Below are positions 30,669 to 40,566 of a DNA stretch of 64,000 bases, piece after piece. Below the pieces are notes generated by a model, which saw only the letters and a list, made by a program, of their open reading frames with translations, was not told where the DNA came from and made no database searches. This DNA is from Streptococcaceae bacterium ESL0687. GTDB taxonomy: Bacteria > Bacillota > Bacilli > Lactobacillales > Streptococcaceae. A program made the position numbers and the translations under genes. The first letter of the stretch is position 1. Each line of letters begins with the position of its first letter. The DNA lies in the NCBI GenBank assembly GCA_029392475.1, contig CP113940.1, forward strand, positions 1,054,001-1,118,000, given 5' to 3'.

Positions 30669-31619
30669 TTATTTATTAGAAATTGAGCTTGCTAAAAGGG
30701 TTAATTCGCCAGATATTTGCCACTTTTTAATATCATTTGGCAAAATGAAACTTTGACCCTTAGCCAAAGGATAACTAGTTCCTTCAAGTTCCAATTGACC
30801 CGATCCTTCAAGGACGGTTACTAGACTGTAGGGGCTCTTCTGGATGAAGGTCATCTCTCCTGCAACATCCCATTTCTCAACATCAAAAAACTCTGATTCC
30901 AAAAGACTTGTAATTTGACCATCTGGATAGATTGAAACATTGGCTTGCAAGGAATTTTCAAGGGCTGGAACAGTTATTACATCAAGGGCCTTATCCAGGT
31001 GGAGCTCCCTTAAATTACCATTATCATCAGCCCGGTCGAAATCATATAACCTATAGGTAGTATCACTTGATTGCTGGGTTTCAAGAATTAAAATTCCAGG
31101 GCCTATAGCATGAACAGTTCCTGCTGGCACAAAGAAAAAGTCCCCCTTCTTAACTGGAACCTTCCTTAGGAGGCTCTCCCACTTCCCGCCTTCAAGCATA
31201 GTTTCCAATTCTTCTTTACTTTGAGCATTGTGGCCATAGATAATCTCAGCTCCAGGAAGAGCATCAATAATGTACCAGCATTCTGTTTTACCAAGTTCAC
31301 CTTCAACTCGTAAACCATAATCATCATCTGGATGAACCTGAACACTTAGCCATTCATTGGCATCTAAAATTTTAGTTAAAAGAGGAAAGACTGAATCCTT
31401 GGGTTGACCAAAAAGATCCGGTCTTTCCTTATATAAAAGGTCCAAACTTAGGCCCTTAAATTCTCCATTTTCAATGACTGATAAACCATTTTGATGGGCC
31501 GAAATAGACCAAGCCTCTCCTACCTTATTAGAAGGTAAATCTAGACCAAATTCTTCCAATCTTTGCCCGCCCCAAATTTTTTCTTGGAGGGCAGCCCTTA
31601 AAAACAACGGTTCTGACAT
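30669..31619 (-). CDS. manA: Mannose-6-phosphate isomerase, class I
   Basis: A 316-residue zinc enzyme interconverting mannose-6-phosphate and fructose-6-phosphate. The cupin metal site is visible in SVQVHPDD (about 97-104), the Glu in GKTECWYI and the His in PAGTVHAIG. AAAGGAG is 6 nt before ATG 31619, where the protein starts MSEPLFLRAALQEKIWGG as in the family; the 11 further residues of the longest frame overlap the promoter. A perfect cre site covers the transcription start, so CcpA repression is expected. Confidence 0.94.
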   Translation of the reverse strand: MSEPLFLRAALQEKIWGGQRLEEFGLDLPSNKVGEAWSISAHQNGLSVIENGEFKGLSLDLLYKERPDLFGQPKDSVFPLLTKILDANEWLSVQVHPDDDYGLRVEGELGKTECWYIIDALPGAEIIYGHNAQSKEELETMLEGGKWESLLRKVPVKKGDFFFVPAGTVHAIGPGILILETQQSSDTTYRLYDFDRADDNGNLRELHLDKALDVITVPALENSLQANVSIYPDGQITSLLESEFFDVEKWDVAGEMTFIQKSPYSLVTVLEGSGQLELEGTSYPLAKGQSFILPNDIKKWQISGELTLLASSISNK

Positions 31620-31637
31620 AATAGTCTCCTTTAATTT

Positions 31638-31680
31638 TGTTATCGCTTTCATTATAACATTTGTTTTAGCTAGTTTACAA
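31638..31680 (-). promoter_or_regulatory. manA promoter with perfect cre site
   Basis: Minus strand: TTGTAA (31680-31675), 18 bp, extended TGT-TATAAT (31656-31651). Overlapping its last base, ATGAAAGCGATAACA (31652-31638) satisfies every position of the lactococcal cre consensus WTGNAANCGNWNNCA. The site would block initiation. Confidence 0.75.
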
Positions 31681-31711
31681 AGACTAAATTATTTTTATCA
31701 CAATTTCTACA

Positions 31712-31748
31712 AAAAAAGCTAGTTCTCCAAGAAAGAACTAACTTTTTT
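31712..31748. terminator. Bidirectional terminator after phnE2
   Basis: A 15-bp stem with one G-T pair (core GCTAGTTCT / AGAACTAAC) and loop CCAAGAA, flanked by A and T runs, directly behind the last phn gene and ahead of manA. Confidence 0.85.
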
Positions 31749-31751
31749 ATT

Positions 31752-32576
31752 TTATCCGTGCAGTAATTTTTTTCTAATTTTAGAAGAGAAGATTTCTACT
31801 AGGAAAATTAGAAGGAATAAACCGATTAGAATGGCACCAACCTGCTTCCAGCGGTAAGCATTCATGGCAAAAATCAGCGGAGCTCCAATACCACCTGCTC
31901 CTACTAGACCAAGGATGGTCGCATCCCTTAGGTTCATATCAAAACGATATAAAAGAAGAGATAAAAAGTCAGGTTTAAGCTGCGGGATAACTCCGAAGCG
32001 GATTTTTTCAAAGGTAGAAGCACCCGAAGCCTCAAGAGATTCAAGAATTCCCTGGTCCAAATCCTCAATTGTTTCAGTAAACATTTTAGCAATCATCCCA
32101 ATCGATACAAGGGCTAATGTAAGAACACCAGCTGACGCTCCAGGTCCTGTAACACGAATGAACATAAGCCCATAAACAAATGATGGAACTGTTCTAATGG
32201 CCATATTAAGACCACGCATAACAAGAGCTAAAGGTTTAGGGACAATGTTTTTAGCCGAAAGAAAGGCAATCGGTAGGGCTAAAATTGATCCAAAGAGAGT
32301 TCCAAGAACAGCGATTGCAATTGTTTCAACTAAAAGATAAGGAACTCCTTTTTTAGTAAAGTTGATCAAGAAATCAAGGTCTGGATTAATGATCCCTGAA
32401 AAAATATTCTTGGCAATAACAACCCCTTCTTTTGATAAGGGTTTAATCTGAATAACTGACAGAGACCAGACAAAGAGGGCTACAATTATTAATAAAATTA
32501 ATAACAAGTATCTCTTTGAACTTTTTTCCTGGCTTAACACAGCGCTAATTGAATTATTTTTTTTATTTGTTTCCAT
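31752..32576 (-). CDS. phnE: Phosphonate-type ABC transporter permease PhnE (second copy)
   Basis: A 274-residue inner-membrane permease with about six helices and the EAA-like segment EASGASTFEKIRFGVIPQ before the GLVGAGGIG region, diagnostic of PhnE. GAAGGAG is 5 nt before ATG 32576; the six residues upstream in the longest frame start at a TTG inside the ribosome site. It ends the phnD-phnC-phnE-phnE transcript. Two different PhnE subunits probably form a heterodimeric pore. Confidence 0.92.
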   Translation of the reverse strand: METNKKNNSISAVLSQEKSSKRYLLLILLIIVALFVWSLSVIQIKPLSKEGVVIAKNIFSGIINPDLDFLINFTKKGVPYLLVETIAIAVLGTLFGSILALPIAFLSAKNIVPKPLALVMRGLNMAIRTVPSFVYGLMFIRVTGPGASAGVLTLALVSIGMIAKMFTETIEDLDQGILESLEASGASTFEKIRFGVIPQLKPDFLSLLLYRFDMNLRDATILGLVGAGGIGAPLIFAMNAYRWKQVGAILIGLFLLIFLVEIFSSKIRKKLLHG

Positions 32577-32595
32577 TTTTTCTCCTTCAACCAAC

Positions 32596-33417
32596 CTATG
32601 TTAATTTTTTACGAACAAACTGACTGATTTGCTCGATGATGGCAACTGTCACAAAGAGGACGATTAGAACCATACCTACATTGCTGTATTCACGCCATCC
32701 AATATTTTCATTAAGGATTACACCGATACCACCAGCTCCCACATATCCAAGAATGGCAGCGTAACGAACGTTACCTTCAAAGTTATAAAGTGAGGTTGAA
32801 ATATAAATAGGCATCAGTTGCGGGAAGATAGTTGCCACAACAGCCTTACTTCTGCTACTTCCAAGAGCCTCAAGAGCCTCAAAGGCACCCATATCAACGG
32901 TTTCAATCTGCTCAAACAATTGTTTTCCAATGTAGCTGAAAGAAAATAGGAAAATGGCAACAGTTCCAGCAAAAGTCCCAAGTCCCCAAATGTAAGTAGC
33001 AATTAGAGCTGTTACAAGGGAAGGAAGGGTTCTAAGTGCTGTAAAGACCATTCTTACGAGACCATTGATTAATTTATTCTCCACAATATTGCTGGCAGCT
33101 AGGAAGGCAAAAGGTACAGCCAGTAGGCTTCCTAGAAGTGAGCCGATAAAACTCATTTTGATGGTATCAGCCAAGGGTTTCATAATGGCTGAAAAGTAGC
33201 TCCAGTTTGGTGGAAACATTGATACTAGAATATCAACAAATTTGTAAAGATTTTTAAAAACCTTTGAAAAATTAAAGTTTACAATATGAACTGAAAAAAC
33301 AAGGAGGGCTAAAAATAGAAGGGTGTATAAGAAGGTATAAGACCTCTTTTCTACAACCACTGTTCCATCTTCAAGAACCCACTCCTTTTCCGGAAGGATA
33401 CTTTTATGCTTGGCCAT
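32596..33417 (-). CDS. phnE: Phosphonate-type ABC transporter permease PhnE (first copy)
   Basis: A 273-residue permease, homologous to the following gene, with an N-terminal cytoplasmic tail, about six helices, the coupling segment EALGSSRSKAVVATIFPQ and the GYVGAGGIG motif. It overlaps phnC by 14 nt and is followed by its paralogue after 19 nt. Confidence 0.92.
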   Translation of the reverse strand: MAKHKSILPEKEWVLEDGTVVVEKRSYTFLYTLLFLALLVFSVHIVNFNFSKVFKNLYKFVDILVSMFPPNWSYFSAIMKPLADTIKMSFIGSLLGSLLAVPFAFLAASNIVENKLINGLVRMVFTALRTLPSLVTALIATYIWGLGTFAGTVAIFLFSFSYIGKQLFEQIETVDMGAFEALEALGSSRSKAVVATIFPQLMPIYISTSLYNFEGNVRYAAILGYVGAGGIGVILNENIGWREYSNVGMVLIVLFVTVAIIEQISQFVRKKLT

Positions 33418-34162
33418 TTTTTACTTCCTCTTTTTGGTAAATTTCATCTAAAATATCTTGGGTAACTTCTGAACTTGGTCCATCAAAGACAATTTTACCC
33501 TTACGGATAGCAATAATACGGTCTGCATATTTAAGGGCCAAGTCCACGTGGTGAATATTAATTAGAACTGTCTTATTAAGTTCTTGGTTAATTTTTTTGA
33601 AGTTGTCCATAACTTCATTTGCAGTTACTGGGTCAAGGGCTGCTACAGGCTCATCGGCTAAAAGAATTTGAGAGTCTTGAGCAAGAGTTCTCGCAAGAGA
33701 TACACGTTGTTGTTGACCACCAGAAAGCTCGTCAGTCCTTACAAAGGCCTTATCAAGAATTCCCACACGGTTAAGTGACTCAAGCGCAAGTTCCTTGTCT
33801 TTTTTTGAAAATCTTGCAAAAAGAACGTTTAAGAAACTCATGTCAGCTACACGCGCATTCAAAACATTTTTAATAACAGAAATCCTTGGTACTAGGTTGT
33901 ATGATTGGAAAATCATTCCAACAGAGCGTCTAAATTTCCTTAATTCTTTTCTTTTAAGTTTTGAAATATCAACCCCGTTGACTGTTAAGCTTCCATCAGT
34001 TATATCAGTTAAACGGTTGATGGTTCTGATTAAAGTTGATTTACCAGCCCCACTTGTTCCAATGATAGCAACAAATTCACCCTGTTCAATTTCTAGGTTA
34101 ATATTATCTAAACCAACCGTCCCATTTGGATAAACCTTTGAGACATTTTTCATTTCAATCAT
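33404..34162 (-). CDS. phnC: Phosphonate-type ABC transporter ATP-binding protein
   Basis: A 252-residue ATPase with Walker A GTSGAGKST (about residues 35-43), Q-loop IFQSYNLVPR, signature ELSGGQQQRVSLAR, Walker B ILLADEPVAALDP and the H-loop NIHHVDLAL, the IHHVDLA form typical of PhnC. It energises uptake through the two PhnE subunits. It starts 85 nt after phnD, beyond a strong hairpin. Confidence 0.93.
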   Translation of the reverse strand: MIEMKNVSKVYPNGTVGLDNINLEIEQGEFVAIIGTSGAGKSTLIRTINRLTDITDGSLTVNGVDISKLKRKELRKFRRSVGMIFQSYNLVPRISVIKNVLNARVADMSFLNVLFARFSKKDKELALESLNRVGILDKAFVRTDELSGGQQQRVSLARTLAQDSQILLADEPVAALDPVTANEVMDNFKKINQELNKTVLINIHHVDLALKYADRIIAIRKGKIVFDGPSSEVTQDILDEIYQKEEVKNGQA

Positions 34163-34197
34163 TTATGATTACTCACTCTCTTCTTTAATAATTACCT

Positions 34198-34236
34198 AAA
34201 AAATAGGCTGAGCAAGATGCTCCGGCCCTATTTTTT
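34198..34236 (-). terminator. Attenuating terminator between phnD and phnC
   Basis: A long interrupted stem (AAAAAATAGG ... CCTATTTTTT outside, GAGCA / TGCTC inside) followed by Ts. Its place right after the binding-protein gene suggests partial termination, giving more binding protein than ATPase and permeases. Confidence 0.75.
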
Positions 34237-34247
34237 ATATTACTCAC

Positions 34248-35288
34248 TTACTTTTCAGATTTTAATAGTTTCTGAATTTTAATATCACTTTGGTAGTCTT
34301 CATCAGTTGCTTTTTCATAACCTTCATGTGAGTAAACTTTGATTACTTTTTTACCCTCATCAGTTTTCGCAAGGTTGATTAAAGCATTTTGAAGAGCTCC
34401 CTTAACTTTATCAGTCATCTTGTCAGATTTTTTAGAAACGATGATTGCGTCATTGTAAATAGGCTCAGTTACACCAATTACATTTGTTTCAGTCCAGATA
34501 TCTGATTTTCCGTACTCTTCTGTCCAAGCTTTAGCAAAGTCACGTCTTGCATCTGCATAGATTGGTAAAACGTCGATTTGTCCTGAAGCTAGACGAGCAA
34601 GTCCTGATCCATATGAATCATTTTGAACTTTTGAACTTAAATCTCCAACGCTGTGGTTAACATTTTCATTTAACCATAATGATGGGTAGATGTATCCTGC
34701 TGATGAAGTTGTTGATGAAACTCCCCAGTTGGCACTATTTAAATCGTCCCAAGTTAATTTTTCACCGCTGTTAACCTTTTTAGCTAACTCTTGACCTTTT
34801 TTAGATGGTCCAGCAATGATAAGTGAACGATATGATTTAGCCTGTTTGTCAGTTGCTTCAGTTGGTTTACCGTCATTCCAGTCTTTTGCATTATCGCTAT
34901 CTTTGTTTAGGCCAGCACGAGTTGCAGTTAAGATTACATCTGTATCGTCCTTATAAAGAGCATAAGTTCCTCCAGAAACCCCAAAACCAACATCCGCAGT
35001 TCCAGCACTTAGGGCTTCTCCAACAGCTTCGTAACTTGTTCCAACAGAAATGTCAACGTTTTTCACTTCGACACCTTCTTTAGCAAGCTCATCTTTAAGT
35101 AGACCACTTAAAGGACCAGTTGCCGCAACAATATCATCAGGATTCTTTGATGGTACAAACATAATTGATAGGTCATCAATCTTAGACTCGTCCTTTGAAC
35201 TATCAGATGATTTTGATCCACAACCAACTAGTAGTGATGCTGCTAAGGCAAAAACTGCACCTGTTGTAAACAATTTTTTAGCTTTCAT
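34248..35288 (-). CDS. phnD: Phosphate/phosphite/phosphonate ABC transporter substrate-binding lipoprotein
   Basis: A 346-residue lipoprotein: signal sequence MKAKKLFTTGAVFALAASLL, lipobox LVGC with Cys at residue 23, a Ser/Asp/Lys-rich linker, then a PhnD-type binding domain (SIMFVPSKNPDDIV, ADVGFGVSGGTYALY, SSTTSSAGYIYPSLW). The SSTTSSAGYIYP loop corresponds to the ligand-binding segment. Whether the ligand is phosphonate, phosphite or phosphate cannot be told; no C-P lyase or phosphonatase gene is in the window. Confidence 0.9.
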   Translation of the reverse strand: MKAKKLFTTGAVFALAASLLVGCGSKSSDSSKDESKIDDLSIMFVPSKNPDDIVAATGPLSGLLKDELAKEGVEVKNVDISVGTSYEAVGEALSAGTADVGFGVSGGTYALYKDDTDVILTATRAGLNKDSDNAKDWNDGKPTEATDKQAKSYRSLIIAGPSKKGQELAKKVNSGEKLTWDDLNSANWGVSSTTSSAGYIYPSLWLNENVNHSVGDLSSKVQNDSYGSGLARLASGQIDVLPIYADARRDFAKAWTEEYGKSDIWTETNVIGVTEPIYNDAIIVSKKSDKMTDKVKGALQNALINLAKTDEGKKVIKVYSHEGYEKATDEDYQSDIKIQKLLKSEK

Positions 35289-35539
35289 TTTAAAAAACTT
35301 TCTCCTATTTCCTCGTAAAAATTTGCTAGTTAAGTTAATTTTGTAATTAAAAAATTACATATTTATATTCCTTAAATTAAACTTATCATTCGGCTATTAC
35401 ATTTTACTATTATATTAGAATTTATACAACCATCTATTTTCAGAAATATTTCCATACATTCTTACAAAATAATTACATAATTTATATTTTTTTAAAAATT
35501 ATTTAACCTGAGTATTTCTAGTAAAATTTCTTATCTAAC
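35289..35539 (-). promoter_or_regulatory. AT-rich 251-bp phnD upstream region
   Basis: No gene is seen. On the minus strand TATAAT occurs in TAATATAATAG near 35413-35420, a plausible -10 without a clear -35. A hairpin GTAATT-AAAA-AATTAC (35343-35358) lies in the presumed leader, and TATTTTCAGAAATAT (35435-35449) is a loose CodY-like match. AGGAG is about 13 nt before phnD. No SDR terminator is needed here as the SDR gene ends at 35540 into this region. Confidence 0.35.
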
Positions 35540-36256
35540 TTATTTAAGCAACCAGCCGCCATCAATTGGGATAATATTGCCATGCATATAGCTGGCTTTG
35601 CCCGATGCTAAAAAGATGGTTAGATCAGCCACCTCTTGAGGCTGGGCCCAGCGGCCCACGGGTGTTTCATCAGCCACCCACTGGGCCATTTTACCGTCTC
35701 CAGCAAAGTCTTCTACTGTCATACCCGTCTGGATGGCTCCTGGGGCAATCCCGAAGATTTGAACGCCAGACCGGGCATAATCGAGGGCCAGCTGCTTGGT
35801 GAAGCCAGCTAGGGCATGCTTACTTGACGTGTAGGCAGCGCCCCCACCACCTGCAACCAGGCTTGCGATACTTGCCATATTGATGATTACACCAGACTTC
35901 CTGTCAATCATGCCGGGCAGGATGGCCCGGGTCAGGCGGACTGCAGCCAAGAAGTTGACCTCAAAGACTTGTGCGAACTCCATTTCTGTTTGCTCTAAAA
36001 GGGGTTTATAGGCATCCAGAACCCCTGCCGTATTGCAGAGGATGTCGATTGCTGGAAGCCTTCCAACTAGATCTTCAAGTTCCCCTGTGGTTACATCAAG
36101 CTGGTGGAAGACAAAGTTTTCGTGAACGAGATCTGCCAGATTTTTATCCAGCCCGTAGACCTTATAGCCCTCAGCAAGAAAGGCAGCGACCTGAGCCCTG
36201 CCTATTCCACTTGCTGCTCCTGTTACGAGCACATTTTTTTGAACATTCTTAGTCAT
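35540..36256 (-). CDS. Short-chain dehydrogenase/reductase (FabG-like fold)
   Basis: A 238-residue classical SDR: cofactor loop TGAASGIG (about residues 11-18), NTAG after the central strand, catalytic Ser in INMASIAS and the Tyr-Lys pair in AYTSSKHAL. It reduces or oxidises a small carbonyl/alcohol substrate with NAD(P); substrate unknown. ATG 36256 overlaps the Tad2-like gene's stop. The coding sequence is clearly GC-richer than its neighbours (one 60-base line counts 39 G/C), suggesting transfer. It is the last gene of metG-DUF2829-SDR. Confidence 0.88.
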   Translation of the reverse strand: MTKNVQKNVLVTGAASGIGRAQVAAFLAEGYKVYGLDKNLADLVHENFVFHQLDVTTGELEDLVGRLPAIDILCNTAGVLDAYKPLLEQTEMEFAQVFEVNFLAAVRLTRAILPGMIDRKSGVIINMASIASLVAGGGGAAYTSSKHALAGFTKQLALDYARSGVQIFGIAPGAIQTGMTVEDFAGDGKMAQWVADETPVGRWAQPQEVADLTIFLASGKASYMHGNIIPIDGGWLLK

Positions 36257-36488
36257 TGACAAGAACCCAGTCTGTTGCTAGGACGTCACAGGGAGTTGGT
36301 GACCACATTGAGTAGCCTTCACCCTCACCTGTAACATTGATTAGGAAGTAGGGGGTAACGGTAAGTTTTTCCCCGGTTTCCAGAGTGATGCTGTCATAGA
36401 GCTTGACGAAGTTTTCAGCTCCACCCCAGCCTGTACGGACAAACTTTTGACCGGCCTTTAAATCCGGTAGAATTTCTTCAAAAGTCAT
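36249..36488 (-). CDS. DUF2829 / Tad2-like domain protein
   Basis: A 79-residue protein with the DUF2829 layout: MTFEEILPDLKAGQKFVRTGWGG, YFLINVTGEG, then SMWSPTPCDVLATDWVLVND with the conserved W-x-P-x-x-x-D-x-x-A-x-DW ending. Phage members of this family (Thoeris anti-defence 2) sequester cyclic nucleotide signals; many chromosomal members are uncharacterised. It lies 3 nt after metG and overlaps the SDR gene, so it is cotranscribed with a housekeeping gene, which is unlike a prophage setting. Confidence 0.8.
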   Translation of the reverse strand: MTFEEILPDLKAGQKFVRTGWGGAENFVKLYDSITLETGEKLTVTPYFLINVTGEGEGYSMWSPTPCDVLATDWVLVND

Positions 36489-36491
36489 AGC

Positions 36492-38560
<2,069 letters not shown>

Positions 38561-38596
38561 TGTGGGGATATTAAAAAATGAAATGGATGACTATAA

Positions 38597-39424
38597 ATGA
38601 AACTTATATCATGGAATATTGATTCCTTAAATGCAGGGCTTACTGCTAGTTCTGACCGCGGAAAAATGACCTTTGGGGTCTTAGAAGATATTGCCCAAAT
38701 GAAGCCTGATGTTTTAGGTCTTCAGGAAACCAAATTAAAGGATACCGGTCCCACCAAGCAACACCTTAAAATTTTAAATGAACTTTTCCCAGACTATGAA
38801 ATTGTCTGGTCATCTAGTCATGAACCTGCCCGCAAGGGATACTCTGGTACCATGTTCCTTTATAAAAAAGAACTTCAACCAAAGGCTCATTTCCCTCAAA
38901 TTGGAGCCCCTTCAACCATGGATGATGAAGGGCGAATTATCACCCTTGAATTTGATAATTTCTACCTGACAGAGGTTTACACACCCAATGCTGGAACTGA
39001 TCTCAAACGTCTACCTGAACGTGAAATTTGGGATGACCACTACAGGGCCTACCTTCAAGGGCTGGACAAGGATAAGCCGGTTCTGGCCTGCGGGGATTTT
39101 AATGTAGCCCACGAAGAAATTGACCTTAAAAATCCTGCCAGCAATAGAAAATCAGCCGGTTTCACAATTGAAGAAAGGACTAAATTTACAAGTCTTTTAG
39201 CTGCTGGTTTTACCGACACCTTCAGGTACCTTCATGGAAATATTCCAGACCAATATACTTGGTGGGCCCAAAGGAGCAAGACCAGCAAAATCAATAATTC
39301 TGGTTGGAGAATTGACTACTGGCTTGTCAGCAATCGTCTGGCTGATAAGGTTGAAGAATCAGCTATGATTAATAGTGGTGATAGGCAGGACCACACTCCA
39401 GTAATCCTTGAAATTAATCTTTAG
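38597..39424 (+). CDS. exoA: Exodeoxyribonuclease III / AP endonuclease
   Basis: A 275-residue exonuclease-endonuclease-phosphatase fold enzyme for base excision repair. Catalytic residues appear in WNIDSL (Asn), LQETKL (Glu, about residue 42), GDFNVAHEEIDL, and the C-terminal SGWRIDYWLVS and QDHTPV (Asp-His). Similar to streptococcal ExoA. Divergent from metG; terminated by a strong hairpin 9 nt after the stop. Confidence 0.95.
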   Translation: MKLISWNIDSLNAGLTASSDRGKMTFGVLEDIAQMKPDVLGLQETKLKDTGPTKQHLKILNELFPDYEIVWSSSHEPARKGYSGTMFLYKKELQPKAHFPQIGAPSTMDDEGRIITLEFDNFYLTEVYTPNAGTDLKRLPEREIWDDHYRAYLQGLDKDKPVLACGDFNVAHEEIDLKNPASNRKSAGFTIEERTKFTSLLAAGFTDTFRYLHGNIPDQYTWWAQRSKTSKINNSGWRIDYWLVSNRLADKVEESAMINSGDRQDHTPVILEINL

Positions 39425-39432
39425 TAAAAAGC

Positions 39433-39460
39433 AAAAAGCTAGGACATATCCTAGCTTTTT
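39433..39460. terminator. Bidirectional terminator between exoA and the ArsC-like gene
   Basis: A 12-bp perfect stem (AAAAAGCTAGGA / TCCTAGCTTTTT) with loop CATA; its right arm touches the stop of the convergent ArsC-like gene. Confidence 0.9.
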
Positions 39461-39804
39461 TATAATTCATAGGCCTTGCGGTAGCCAATTTGTTCGACCT
39501 TATCTCCTTCAAGAAGGATTGGCCTTTTAATAAGCATCCCGTCACTGGCAAGAAGTTTACTGGCTTCCTCAATAGACATGGCAGCCACCTTGTCTTTAAG
39601 CCCAAGTTCCCGGTATTTCATTCCGCTGGTATTGAAAAACTTTTTCTTATCCAGACCACTTTCCTTGATCCAAGCTTCAATTGTTTCGCTAGTTGGTGGA
39701 TTTTCCTTAAGATCTATTTTTTTATAGTCAATTCCAAGATCCTTGAGGTCTTTTTCTGCCTTTTTACAGGTTGAGCATTTGCTATAGCAATAAAATGTAT
39801 ACAT
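39460..39804 (-). CDS. ArsC/Spx/MgsR-family thioredoxin-like protein
   Basis: A 114-residue protein with the redox CxxC in SKCSTCKKA (about residues 8-13), ENPPTSETIEAWI and the Arg-Pro loop LIKRPILLEG. It could be a thiol reductase or a regulator of the Spx family; the sequence alone favours the YffB/ArsC-like branch since Spx-specific RNA polymerase-binding features are not evident. AGGAG is 5 nt before ATG 39804, so the 12 extra residues of the longer frame are rejected. It follows pgmB after 35 nt. Confidence 0.85.
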   Translation of the reverse strand: MYTFYCYSKCSTCKKAEKDLKDLGIDYKKIDLKENPPTSETIEAWIKESGLDKKKFFNTSGMKYRELGLKDKVAAMSIEEASKLLASDGMLIKRPILLEGDKVEQIGYRKAYEL

Positions 39805-39839
39805 GTCTTCTCCTATCAGCCGTCCTAACAAGTCATCCA

Positions 39840-40508
39840 TTATGACCTGTATTCTAGCCAGGTTTTCTTTAAAAATTCTAAGTTCAAGTCGCTTGTACTT
39901 GCGACAATAGGAATATCATACCCTAAATTTTTAGAATTTCCAACACCTAGAGGAAGGGCACCAGATTTTTTGATGGCTTCAATACCTGCCTTAGCATCTT
40001 CAATACCAATGGCCATACTCGCCTGGATTCCAAGGCCCCTTGCTGCTTCAAGAAAAATATCAGGCGCAGGTTTTCCAGCAGCAATTTTATTAGGATCTGC
40101 AATGGCATCAAAATAAGAAAGGAGATTCATTTTGGCAAGAAGGACAGGACCATTTTTACTGGCAGAAGCTAGGGCAATCTTAAAATTATTTTTCTTTAAA
40201 TCCTTTAAAAGAGGGAGAATGCCAGGATAGACATCCTTAGGCCCAATTTGTTCAATCAGGCTTACATAAATCTCATTCTTCTCCCAGGTAAGCTTTTTAA
40301 ATTCTTCAGGAGAAACGGAATTTTCCAGGCCAGCTCTTTTTAAGATAAGCCTTAGGGAATCCTCCCTTGATATGCCCTTTAGTTCTTCATTAAAATCCTC
40401 GTCAATCTTAATTCCCAGCCTATCAGCAAGCTCCTTCCAGGCTAAATAATGGTAGTGGGCCGTGTCGGTAATGACCCCGTCTAAATCAAACAATACACCT
40501 TCAAACAT
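39840..40508 (-). CDS. pgmB: Beta-phosphoglucomutase
   Basis: A 222-residue HAD enzyme converting beta-glucose-1-phosphate to glucose-6-phosphate. Nucleophile Asp8 and acid Asp10 stand in FDLDGVITD exactly as in the lactococcal enzyme; the cap has the substrate-lid region GISREDSLR, and ASASKNGP and [11 protein letters not shown] complete the site. It takes the product of the neighbouring maltose phosphorylase. Its ribosome-binding region is a four-copy tandem repeat. Confidence 0.95.
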   Translation of the reverse strand: MFEGVLFDLDGVITDTAHYHYLAWKELADRLGIKIDEDFNEELKGISREDSLRLILKRAGLENSVSPEEFKKLTWEKNEIYVSLIEQIGPKDVYPGILPLLKDLKKNNFKIALASASKNGPVLLAKMNLLSYFDAIADPNKIAAGKPAPDIFLEAARGLGIQASMAIGIEDAKAGIEAIKKSGALPLGVGNSKNLGYDIPIVASTSDLNLEFLKKTWLEYRS

Positions 40509-40514
40509 AATTTT

Positions 40515-40566
40515 AACCCTCTTTACTAACCCTCTTTACTAACCTTCTTTATTAACCCTCTTTATT
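40515..40566 (-). repeat. Four tandem copies of a 13-bp repeat carrying Shine-Dalgarno cores
   Basis: Plus-strand units AACCCTCTTTACT (40515), AACCCTCTTTACT (40528), AACCTTCTTTATT (40541) and AACCCTCTTTATT (40554). On the minus strand each contains AAAGAGGG, or AAAGAAGG in the third. The distal copy overlaps the mapA stop; the proximal one is the pgmB ribosome site, 8 nt from ATG. Confidence 0.9.

Noticed and set aside
35435-35449. Possible CodY box upstream of phnD
   Set aside because: Three mismatches to the 15-base consensus in very AT-rich DNA; such matches occur by chance.
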